A stretch of 64,000 bases of DNA from Agriotes lineatus (Eukaryota; Arthropoda; Insecta; Coleoptera; Elateridae): assembly GCA_940337035.1 (NCBI GenBank), contig CALNHX010002281.1, positions 62,001 through 126,000 of the forward strand, written 5' to 3'. Positions 58,565 to 64,000 of this stretch are shown in pieces. Every line of letters begins with the position of its first letter. Positions within the stretch are counted from its first letter, which is position 1. The notes under the pieces were generated by a model that was given only the letters and a program-made list of their open reading frames with translations, searched no databases and had not been told where the DNA came from. The position numbers and the translations under genes are program-made.

Positions 58565-58604
58565 TAACAGGTCTGGACAAGTCTGAACATGTCTGAACAA
58601 GTAG
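58565..58604 (-). promoter_or_regulatory. Four tandem 10-bp boxes with a perfect p53-type full site
   Basis: On the plus strand four 10-mers lie head to tail: TAACAGGTCT, GGACAAGTCT, GAACATGTCT, GAACAAGTAG. The middle two (58,575-58,594) both fit RRRCWWGYYY exactly with no spacer; the outer two have two mismatches each. The array lies 106 bp upstream of the ATG at 58,469 (minus) and upstream of a TATATAAG, i.e. at promoter distance. Confidence 0.5.
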
Positions 58605-58617
58605 ACAGCAGATGCGA

Positions 58618-59118
58618 TTAATGGTTTTGATTATACCACTTGTGCAAAATGTGAACATTTTGTATGGCACATTGAACCCGTGTACCAATATGATGAGAAC
58701 AAAAATTAATATAATTATACAAGATCTTTAATTGTTTTATATTTGGGCAAGCTGGTAAATCAACAAATTTTACATTATCACTTTGTTCTCCAATCAGCAT
58801 TTTTTTAAACCATCTTCTTTTATCTAACCCTTTGAGAAATATGGAATCACCGCTTTGTATGACCTCTCCTATGTACAGAGACAATTTTTCGTAAGGTATT
58901 GTGTCATGCTGATTATTATTGCTCCATTCTAACCCGTGCAAATTAGTTGTAAGCCAAATCACTTGATCTTTTAGAGAATTTGAAAGGTGTTCGTACGGTA
59001 TCGGTGGTTCTACTATCCGGTGGATTGTAACATTTGTATCACTATCATATACAGCTATTTCTTTGCAAATAAAGTTGCTATTTTTATACTGAAAGCCTTG
59101 AATATCTATAAATTTCAT
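58618..59118 (-). CDS. Polinton protein with possible DEDD-exonuclease-like fold, 166 aa
   Basis: Starts at ATG 59,118 (the frame extends to 59,145 only through a TTG). Layout: MKFIDIQGFQYKN and CKEIAVYD at the start, LHGLEW, an acidic-hydrophobic strand plus FLKGLDKRRWF near residue 105, LPACPNIKQL, and a C-terminal CSHHIGTRVQCAIQNVHIL. A D-x-Q/E strand, then E, then a K-G-x-[DE]-K turn and a late Cys/His region is reminiscent of RNase H-like exonuclease folds with degenerate catalytic residues; this is inference only. It lies between the major capsid gene (upstream by 50 bp) and the Pro-rich gene. Intact frame. Confidence 0.6.
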   Translation of the reverse strand: MKFIDIQGFQYKNSNFICKEIAVYDSDTNVTIHRIVEPPIPYEHLSNSLKDQVIWLTTNLHGLEWSNNNQHDTIPYEKLSLYIGEVIQSGDSIFLKGLDKRRWFKKMLIGEQSDNVKFVDLPACPNIKQLKILYNYINFCSHHIGTRVQCAIQNVHILHKWYNQNH

Positions 59119-59168
59119 CGCTAATGTTGTCGAAAGAACAATCAATCTGCAACTAGTCGAACTAGTAT

Positions 59169-60395
59169 CTAGCTAACTATTTTTATGTCACTGGTAAAAG
59201 GATTATATTTCACTTTTCGATCGAATAAAATCAATGCGTAAGCTGAAGTGTTTTTCGGTATATCAGTATTGGTTTCGAATTCCAGTCGAATATCTACAGC
59301 ACCGCCTTTTAATGTTTCATTTTGTCTAGAACAATCTATTACGGCTAGCGGAGCTATACTTTTGAATTGTGCAGGCGTAAGAACAGGCTGATTGTCATGT
59401 TCGTAGTAAGATGATTGAAAACCTGCAAACATTTCATACAATTGCGCATATCGATTGCTGGCAAATTCCAGATTTAAATTATCATAGGGATATCTTTCGG
59501 AATTGAGATAAAGTGTAATATTTCTTAAATCGCAAGAATCAAATTGGGCCATATTTTTAACAGTTTTATTTTTTCGGTCTGTTTGGAAGCCTACGATAAT
59601 GTGACGCGGAGTTTCTACTTGATTAACATTTTTTATTGCCCAAGTGTGTCGTTTTGTCTGTTGTAATGCCGGATACTCGTGCAATTCCCAACTTCTAAAA
59701 TTGATTTCCAACTGACTACTTTGCTCAATGTATTTTAGTAATTTTAAACGATTTACATCAGCTACCGAAATGTGCGGTACTCTCCAATAGACTTTTGTTA
59801 ATTCTACTTTAAGTTTTTCATCGACCGTATTAATAACAGCATTTAAATCTTGATTGCTTCTAATAAGTACTAATTCTTGTCGAACGTTTAGTAAAATTTT
59901 TCTAAAGTCTTCAAAAACTCCCATCAACATTTCGCAGGGGACAAATATCTGAAAATTACCTTTTGAATCGACCAATCCGTCAATAGATGTTTTGGTAGGC
60001 GTCCAACCTGCATTCTCCGAGCGAATACTTTGAGTCGAATTATATGACACGTAGGCTTTCATAGTTGCAGTTATGCCGACATTTCTTACACGATCAACCA
60101 CTACACCATTAAGTTCATATCTAATTTCATCTAGTAGGTGAGATATGCCTAAATTTGTAAATGATCCCGTTGCAGTAGCTTTACTATCTGCATCCTTTAA
60201 CAATTTACCTTCGAAACATATAACACTGTTGCACGGTAAAGTGTACACATCTTGATGTAAAATAGGTATTCGTATTTCATCGTTATTATTAAATGTTGTA
60301 GAAGAATAGGGCTGATGCGTATGTTTCTCCGCATAGACAATCGAGTTATCTTGAAAAGCTGTTTCAGTAACGTTTAGTATTTCAGAAGTCGTCAT
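59169..60395 (-). CDS. Polinton major capsid (hexon-type, double jelly-roll) protein, probable
   Basis: 408 aa. Beta-rich sequence with a conserved-looking N-terminus (DNSIVYAEKHTHQPYSSTTF) and a strand-loop pattern throughout; IRIPILHQDVYTLP, ISHLLDEIRYELNGVVVDRV and a C-terminal SAYALILFDRKVKYNPFT. Length, position beside the penton-type and protease genes, and the motif LLDEIRYELNG-V-D are those of Polinton capsid proteins. The double-jelly-roll fold is assumed from family knowledge, not derivable from sequence alone. No signal peptide. The intact frame implies the element could encode a shell. Confidence 0.75.
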   Translation of the reverse strand: MTTSEILNVTETAFQDNSIVYAEKHTHQPYSSTTFNNNDEIRIPILHQDVYTLPCNSVICFEGKLLKDADSKATATGSFTNLGISHLLDEIRYELNGVVVDRVRNVGITATMKAYVSYNSTQSIRSENAGWTPTKTSIDGLVDSKGNFQIFVPCEMLMGVFEDFRKILLNVRQELVLIRSNQDLNAVINTVDEKLKVELTKVYWRVPHISVADVNRLKLLKYIEQSSQLEINFRSWELHEYPALQQTKRHTWAIKNVNQVETPRHIIVGFQTDRKNKTVKNMAQFDSCDLRNITLYLNSERYPYDNLNLEFASNRYAQLYEMFAGFQSSYYEHDNQPVLTPAQFKSIAPLAVIDCSRQNETLKGGAVDIRLEFETNTDIPKNTSAYALILFDRKVKYNPFTSDIKIVS

Positions 60396-60472
60396 TTTTA
60401 TTTGATGTAAAACAAGCGCTCTTAATATTACAGAATATTAAAATTTTTCGAATATTAACAGTAAAATTTAAT

Positions 60473-60685
60473 TTAATAACAGTCCAGATGTTTTTTCTTT
60501 TTGATTTCCCCCTCACCGTCACTTCTAGTAGCAGTTAGCTTCAAACCTAAAGATTTTAGAAACAGTTTATTGGCAGATGTTAATCTATCGACTGCAGGCA
60601 GCCTACTGATGTTCGAAACAAACTGATCATCCCTAATATATGTTTGTTGCGGCTGCTGCTGCTGAGAGTTGTATCTAACCACCAT
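60473..60685 (-). CDS. Polinton small protein, 70 aa
   Basis: Unrecognised. ATG 60,685 overlaps the last 11 bp of the upstream penton-type gene in another frame, suggesting translational coupling or a shared transcript. Gln-rich N-terminus (QQQQPQQ), middle NISRLPAVDRLTSANKLFLKSLG, and a basic KKKKHLDCY tail. Might be a virion cement or core peptide, but nothing shows it. Confidence 0.55.
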   Translation of the reverse strand: MVVRYNSQQQQPQQTYIRDDQFVSNISRLPAVDRLTSANKLFLKSLGLKLTATRSDGEGEIKKKKHLDCY

Positions 60686-61451
60686 TTTGTTTCTTGAGAT
60701 GCAACCTTACCGTGATGGCTTCTCCGCAGAAATTGACCAATTTACCGTTTTGATCCAGTATTTGTATGACAATGTTATCAATAATTCTCGTATTGATTGG
60801 TAGATATATAACGTTAGAGGGATTTTCTACAATCTTAAATCCTGGCGGATCTGTAGGGAAAAATTGATGAACTCTGTGTACAGCATTGCTGTTGTGATAA
60901 GTACCAGTTACGATATTGCAATCAATACATATAGTATTAACTTTAAATATATCTACAGGATTATCGGAAATATATCTACCATAAGCTTTCAATTTCTTAG
61001 GTTTGAACCCTAATAACTGTCCAATACTATCTTTAGCAGTAAAATCGATTGCTAAGGATGATTTAATTTCACTCCTGAGCGTGTTATTATTAGGCTTAAT
61101 ATGTAGCACAGGTTCTGCTTGGTGCTGCACAATATTTTTTTCTAGTATATCATTAGCACTACCTGCTTGAGGGGAGGGTGACTTTGTTACACCTATACCC
61201 AGTTCATGTCTAATATATTGACTTATATCGGCAACTTCATATGAACCGTGAGGTATTTCAATTACAGCTTGTTTACCATCAATATCAGTATAATGAAATT
61301 TATTATTATTCGAATCAATATTAGGTATAGTATTATAAGCTTCAAAACTGATTAATCCTATAACGTATTCAGATTCCGGATCCAGATGTATGGATGGATA
61401 CTGAGCTGTGAGAACAGATTCATTTCCAGACAAGGTAAACGTCCAGGACAT
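60675..61451 (-). CDS. Polinton minor capsid (penton-type) protein, probable
   Basis: 258 aa from ATG 61,451. It opens with SWTFTLSGNESVLTA, then HLDPESEYVIGLISFEAYNT, PNIDSNNNKFHY, IEIPHGSYEVADISQYI, FKPKKLKAYG and VIYLPINTRIIDNIVIQI, the layout I associate with the penton-type proteins of insect Polintons. The role would be the fivefold vertices. It is followed directly by the 70-aa gene and then the major capsid gene. Intact, and leaderless apart from about 115 bp of AT-rich DNA to the next gene upstream. Confidence 0.7.
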   Translation of the reverse strand: MSWTFTLSGNESVLTAQYPSIHLDPESEYVIGLISFEAYNTIPNIDSNNNKFHYTDIDGKQAVIEIPHGSYEVADISQYIRHELGIGVTKSPSPQAGSANDILEKNIVQHQAEPVLHIKPNNNTLRSEIKSSLAIDFTAKDSIGQLLGFKPKKLKAYGRYISDNPVDIFKVNTICIDCNIVTGTYHNSNAVHRVHQFFPTDPPGFKIVENPSNVIYLPINTRIIDNIVIQILDQNGKLVNFCGEAITVRLHLKKQNGG

Positions 61452-61566
61452 GTTTAATAGTAGACGGTTTAACTAGAACTGAAACAAAACATCTAGATAC
61501 CTTTAATTTTAATTACATTGTCCTCCTTCTTCTCTAAGAATCTTACTGGAAATAAAACAACTTTTA

Positions 61567-61833
61567 TTAAACAATAGGTTTTATTTTTCCTTTTACATCC
61601 TTATTCAGTATACATTGCAATTGTTTATTTAAGATAGGTTCTAACAATAGAGACATTTTATCTATTCTATTCTTAAACCTCATCCTGTCGAGTGCACACA
61701 ACTGCCAGTAATTGTATGGAAGTTCATCGTCCTCCTCTTCTTCTTCTTTCTGACGAATTTCAACAATCGAGTCAAAGTGAACCTGCTTGTTGATTTTACT
61801 TCTGGCGATCTTTGTCGTACAACACCAAGTCAT
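61567..61833 (-). CDS. Polinton small acidic protein, 88 aa
   Basis: Unrecognised. ATG 61,833 lies inside the end of the upstream 62-aa gene (38-bp overlap, different frame). The protein has a basic start (TTKIARSKINK), an acidic run (EEEEEDDE), and a helical tail with KNRIDKMSLLLEPILNKQL. An AATAAA on the minus strand lies just after the stop (61,566-61,561). Confidence 0.5.
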   Translation of the reverse strand: MTWCCTTKIARSKINKQVHFDSIVEIRQKEEEEEDDELPYNYWQLCALDRMRFKNRIDKMSLLLEPILNKQLQCILNKDVKGKIKPIV

Positions 61834-61984
61834 GTTTAAACTGGGTTATTAACAAGTTCAGGTCTGGCTGCCGCTCGCTTAATTTCAAACAAGAAAGTTC
61901 CTTTGAAATATCTTTTAATTTACAATATATTTCAATATCTCTGTTCAATTTCTCCAGATTTTTAGTAAAGCGGTTGAACTGCAT
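61796..61984 (-). CDS. Polinton small coiled-coil-like protein, 62 aa
   Basis: Unrecognised. ATG at 61,984. Entire sequence is helical with hydrophobic spacing (NLEKLNRDIEIYCKLKDISK). A tandem 10-bp box array ends 108 bp upstream, so this is probably the first gene of its transcript. A six-codon upstream ORF from 62,017 precedes it. Confidence 0.5.
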   Translation of the reverse strand: MQFNRFTKNLEKLNRDIEIYCKLKDISKELSCLKLSERQPDLNLLITQFKHDLVLYDKDRQK

Positions 61985-62091
61985 TCGATATTTATATTAT
62001 CGTTGCTGCTGCTTCATAATGCCAATGTGTACAATTCAGAATTCCCACACTATAAGTACATCCTCAGACGATGACGTCATCCCCCCCACAT

Positions 62092-62131
62092 CTGCAAGTC
62101 TTGACAAGTCTGGACAGGTCTGGACAGGTTT
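62092..62131 (-). promoter_or_regulatory. Four tandem 10-bp boxes, p53-like but imperfect
   Basis: Plus strand 10-mers: CTGCAAGTCT, TGACAAGTCT, GGACAGGTCT, GGACAGGTTT, head to tail with no spacer; two mismatches in the first and one in each of the other three relative to RRRCWWGYYY. The array ends 108 bp upstream of the 61,984 start (minus strand), nearly the same distance as the array at 58.57 kb from its ATG. Confidence 0.45.
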
Positions 62132-62155
62132 TTCTCGCAGTAAACTGGTAGGAAG

Positions 62156-62536
62156 CTAACACATGGCATCATGCAAAAATTGTAAACATAAATGTCCGCA
62201 ATTTACAGAATCATAAGTTTGAAATGCCTGGTGATTATATTTAATAGGATGACAGCTGCCATTTTTGCCACTTGTCAAATATTTCACAATTTCTATTGGA
62301 GGTTTTAAGTCTCCAAAACTGTCAAAGTAAATTGCATCTTTCCCCCGTTTTATGTAAGCCACCCAATGTGTACCAAGATTGGTTTTATCATCCAAATTTA
62401 CAATACCGCATTCTATATTTCGAACCTGTTTTGGTAAATCATCTCTCATAAAAATGCCGCGAAAGTTAGGAATTTTTAAACGTTTAGCGTATGATTGTAA
62501 ATCGATATTTGACAAAGCCCGGTTTGGCAGCTGCAT
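62156..62536 (-). CDS. Polinton adenain/Ulp1-like cysteine protease
   Basis: 126 aa, short for the family but with the complete catalytic set: H57 in GTHWVAY, D72 in YFDSFG, Q106 in HQAFQTYDS and nucleophile C113 in NCGHLC. The role in adenovirus-like systems is cleavage of capsid precursors. The start ATG shares one base with the stop of the PLA2 gene (TAATG), implying coupled translation on one transcript. It ends close to the boxes for the next transcription unit. All motifs seen directly; processing role is by homology. Confidence 0.88.
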   Translation of the reverse strand: MQLPNRALSNIDLQSYAKRLKIPNFRGIFMRDDLPKQVRNIECGIVNLDDKTNLGTHWVAYIKRGKDAIYFDSFGDLKPPIEIVKYLTSGKNGSCHPIKYNHQAFQTYDSVNCGHLCLQFLHDAMC

Positions 62537-63585
62537 TACAAGTTTTTTGTCGTGAACAATCCGTATCCTTTTTTATAAGGTTTTAGATATAAGCCTTTAC
62601 CTAAAGCTATTGCCTCCATCGTTTTATTATGTCTTTCAGACTCTGCTAATTGTTTTTTTGCCGACTGAGCATCTTTAACCTCCTTTGCAATTCCTGCAGC
62701 TCCACCGCTAAGAGCTCCTAACGCGCTAAGTCCTGCAAAGATTGGAATCAAGGGTAACATTCCACCTGTTTTTGGCACACGTATTACTCGAGGAGTTTTA
62801 ATAATCTTGTTTCTCTTTATTTTATTAATTGTCTTAACAGCAATATTTGTAGCATCGCTTAAGTCTCGCAGCAGTCCTCCTCCTCCTAATTCAGTTCGTG
62901 CTTTTTTCACTACCTGATTGAAAGTAAGCGTATCTCCAGGTGTTCTCTTTCTCTTTTTACCAGTTTTATTTTTAGCAAAGATTGGAATCAAGGGTAACAT
63001 TCCACCTGTTTTTGGCACACGTATTACTCGAGGAGTTTTAATAACCTTGTTTCTCTTTATTTTATTAATTGTCTTAACAGCAATATTTGTAGCATCGCTT
63101 AAGTCTCGCAGCAGTCCTCCTCCTCCTAATTCAGTTCGTGCTTTTTTCACTACCTGATTGAAAGTAAGCGTATCTCCAGGTGTTCTCTTTCTCTTTTTAC
63201 CAGTTTTATTTTTAGCTCCCAACCCCATTTTTACTTTTGCCGTCATAGCTGTAGCTACTCCTGCAGCCGAGACACGTTCACCTAAGCTAGCGTCTGAAGC
63301 TCTAATACGTCCAATAGCATTTTTAGCTAAAATTCTGTCAGCTTTATGTCGTTCCTCCATATTATCAGAATGTTTTGCATAAGCCAAATCGTGCTCACGA
63401 CACGCTTGATCTAATTTGTTAATTCCAGGATCTCCTCGTGCAATTCTTTTCTCAAGTTTTGTGCCAGGCCCGCAATATTGATATCCTGGTATGTGCAATT
63501 CGAAAGGCAATTTATTAATGAGCGTATTGAGTACACCAGCACCTCGTCGGCGATGGACTGATTTGTTGTTTCGACCTCGAACCAT
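62536..63585 (-). CDS. Polinton minor capsid protein with PLA2 domain and 80-aa internal duplication
   Basis: 349 aa. Basic N-terminus, then a phospholipase A2-like domain: the calcium-loop-like YCGPGT (37-42), catalytic H65-D66 in CREHDLAY, and D83. Comparable domains in parvovirus VP1 modify membranes during entry, and PLA2 proteins are reported in adintovirus-type elements. Residues 124-203 and 204-283 are tandem copies (80 aa each) with one Val/Ile difference, containing a GKKRKR nuclear-localisation-like motif and GGGGLLRDLSDATN. A hydrophobic Gly/Ala-rich segment follows and the tail is basic. The duplication is recent: one base differs across 240 bp. The gene overlaps the protease start by one base and diverges from the ATPase across 47-65 bp. 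Confidence 0.85.
   Translation of the reverse strand: MVRGRNNKSVHRRRGAGVLNTLINKLPFELHIPGYQYCGPGTKLEKRIARGDPGINKLDQACREHDLAYAKHSDNMEERHKADRILAKNAIGRIRASDASLGERVSAAGVATAMTAKVKMGLGAKNKTGKKRKRTPGDTLTFNQVVKKARTELGGGGLLRDLSDATNIAVKTINKIKRNKVIKTPRVIRVPKTGGMLPLIPIFAKNKTGKKRKRTPGDTLTFNQVVKKARTELGGGGLLRDLSDATNIAVKTINKIKRNKIIKTPRVIRVPKTGGMLPLIPIFAGLSALGALSGGAAGIAKEVKDAQSAKKQLAESERHNKTMEAIALGKGLYLKPYKKGYGLFTTKNL
62737..63216. repeat. 240-bp tandem duplication within the PLA2 capsid gene
   Basis: Copies 62,737-62,976 and 62,977-63,216 differ by one base seen (ATAATCTTG versus ATAACCTTG). The junction has a shared GC dinucleotide. Length is a multiple of three, so the frame is kept. Confidence 0.9.
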
Positions 63586-63650
63586 TATATAGAACTGAGA
63601 ACTGATCGATTAGGATCTTAATATATATAGATATGCGTAGCAGTTTTAGT
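63586..63650. promoter_or_regulatory. Short divergent promoter between PLA2 and ATPase genes
   Basis: Only 47-65 bp separate the two ATGs. AATATATATAG on the plus strand (63,620-63,630) is a TATA-like element for the rightward ATPase. No 10-bp box array is present, unlike the other two leftward promoters. Confidence 0.45.
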
Positions 63651-64000
63651 ATGAGTTTCCAAGTAGACGTCATGAGGGTAGTTAAACTAAAAAATAGTTT
63701 GCCAATAAAAAATCATGATAATCATACTGCATCTCTAAGCAGGAGACACGGACCGTTGTTACCTTCCACAATACGATGTCTTATTCTAGGCCCATCGAAT
63801 TGCGGTAAAACAAACATCATTATATCGCTAATAAAAGATGTTAATGGAGTACGATTCGAAAATATTTATATATATTCAAAATCGCTGTTTCAAGCAAAGT
63901 TTGAATATCTAAGTATGTTGTTTCAATTAATTCCTGAGGTTGGCTACTATACATACAGCGATGGTGTGAACATTGTACCACCCGACCAAGCTAAATCTAA
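63651..64000 (+). CDS. Polinton packaging ATPase (A32/FtsK-HerA type), N-terminal part
   Basis: Open from ATG 63,651 (alternative in-frame ATG 63,633) to the window edge, 116 codons. After a short lead the sequence reads CLILGPSNCGKTNIII, a Walker A box GPSNCGKT. The following IYIYSKSL strand is usual for viral packaging ATPases. The role would be pumping DNA into capsids. Walker B and the rest are beyond the window. Frame checked by direct translation. Confidence 0.8.
   Translation, partial: MSFQVDVMRVVKLKNSLPIKNHDNHTASLSRRHGPLLPSTIRCLILGPSNCGKTNIIISLIKDVNGVRFENIYIYSKSLFQAKFEYLSMLFQLIPEVGYYTYSDGVNIVPPDQAKS

Larger units (their letters stand above)
52545..64000. mobile_element. Polinton/Maverick (adintovirus-like) element, left ~11.5 kb
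   Basis: The element starts with 5'-AG, as Polintons do, at the point where an otherwise shared repeat is interrupted. It carries protein-primed type B PolB, an adenain-like protease, an A32/FtsK-HerA-type packaging ATPase start, a PLA2-domain capsid protein and two probable structural capsid proteins, the standard virion set. All these frames are intact. The retroviral-type integrase and right TIR are not seen; the element leaves the window inside the ATPase. Genes form two convergent blocks meeting at 57.9-58.0 kb. Confidence 0.9.

Noticed and set aside
58470..58688. N-terminal extension of the Pro-rich Polinton gene
   Set aside because: The extended frame starts with TTG, overlaps the neighbouring gene and runs through the TATA and box array; the ATG at 58,469 is better.
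62918..63382. Two similar plus-strand ORFs starting 240 bp apart
   Set aside because: They only reflect the duplicated segment of the minus-strand PLA2 capsid gene.

Overview
This window looks like repeat-rich, AT-rich insect nuclear DNA. The evidence is the mix of elements: jockey-type LINEs, BEL/Pao LTR elements, a Penelope-like fragment, pogo and mariner relatives, a tRNA-headed SINE and a Polinton/Maverick. The insect order is not resolved. I found no recognisable single-copy host gene, rRNA or true tRNA. Nearly everything identifiable is a transposable element, often nested in another.

Layout. 1-4.0 kb (minus): a young jockey-type LINE whose ORF2 is open from its start to the window edge; ORF1 carries one in-frame amber codon. 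4.1-17.1 kb: scattered relics (LINE RT pieces, a Penelope GIY-YIG end, a solo LTR, a decayed DDE transposase) separated by featureless AT-rich DNA. 17.4-25.3 kb: a dispersed repeat, then a decayed jockey-type LINE (plus) interrupted by a 2.7-kb long-TIR DNA element (PIN-like plus CXC protein relic) in ORF1 and by a SINE with 13-bp target duplications in the endonuclease. 25.3-30.0 kb: a Foldback-like element, a fold-back MITE, and a third LINE relic carrying an internally deleted pogo-type transposon. 30-39.5 kb: mostly featureless, with another Foldback-like element (perfect 9-bp TSD), a MITE and a GC/CpG-rich block. 39.5-47 kb: two internally deleted LTR elements (minus), the second a BEL/Pao with a 5-bp TSD. 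47.5-52.5 kb: a mariner-like relic, then featureless DNA.

52,545-64,000 is the main object: the left ~11.5 kb of a Polinton/Maverick with intact reading frames. Its left edge is set by comparison with a second copy of the flanking repeat at 7.7 kb. Rightward genes are PolB and an unknown 241-aa gene. A convergent leftward block then encodes, in its own transcription order, a PLA2-domain minor capsid protein, an adenain-like protease, two small proteins, a probable penton-type protein, a 70-aa protein, a probable double-jelly-roll capsid protein, a possible exonuclease-fold protein and a Pro-rich acidic protein. A packaging-ATPase gene starts rightward at 63.65 kb and leaves the window, so the integrase and right TIR, if present, lie outside.

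The most unusual signal is a set of head-to-tail 10-bp boxes of the form RRRCWWGYYY, matching the p53 half-site consensus. Two of the arrays contain perfect 20-bp full sites with no spacer. They sit upstream of PolB and of two leftward transcription units, which suggests host stress-responsive control of the element.
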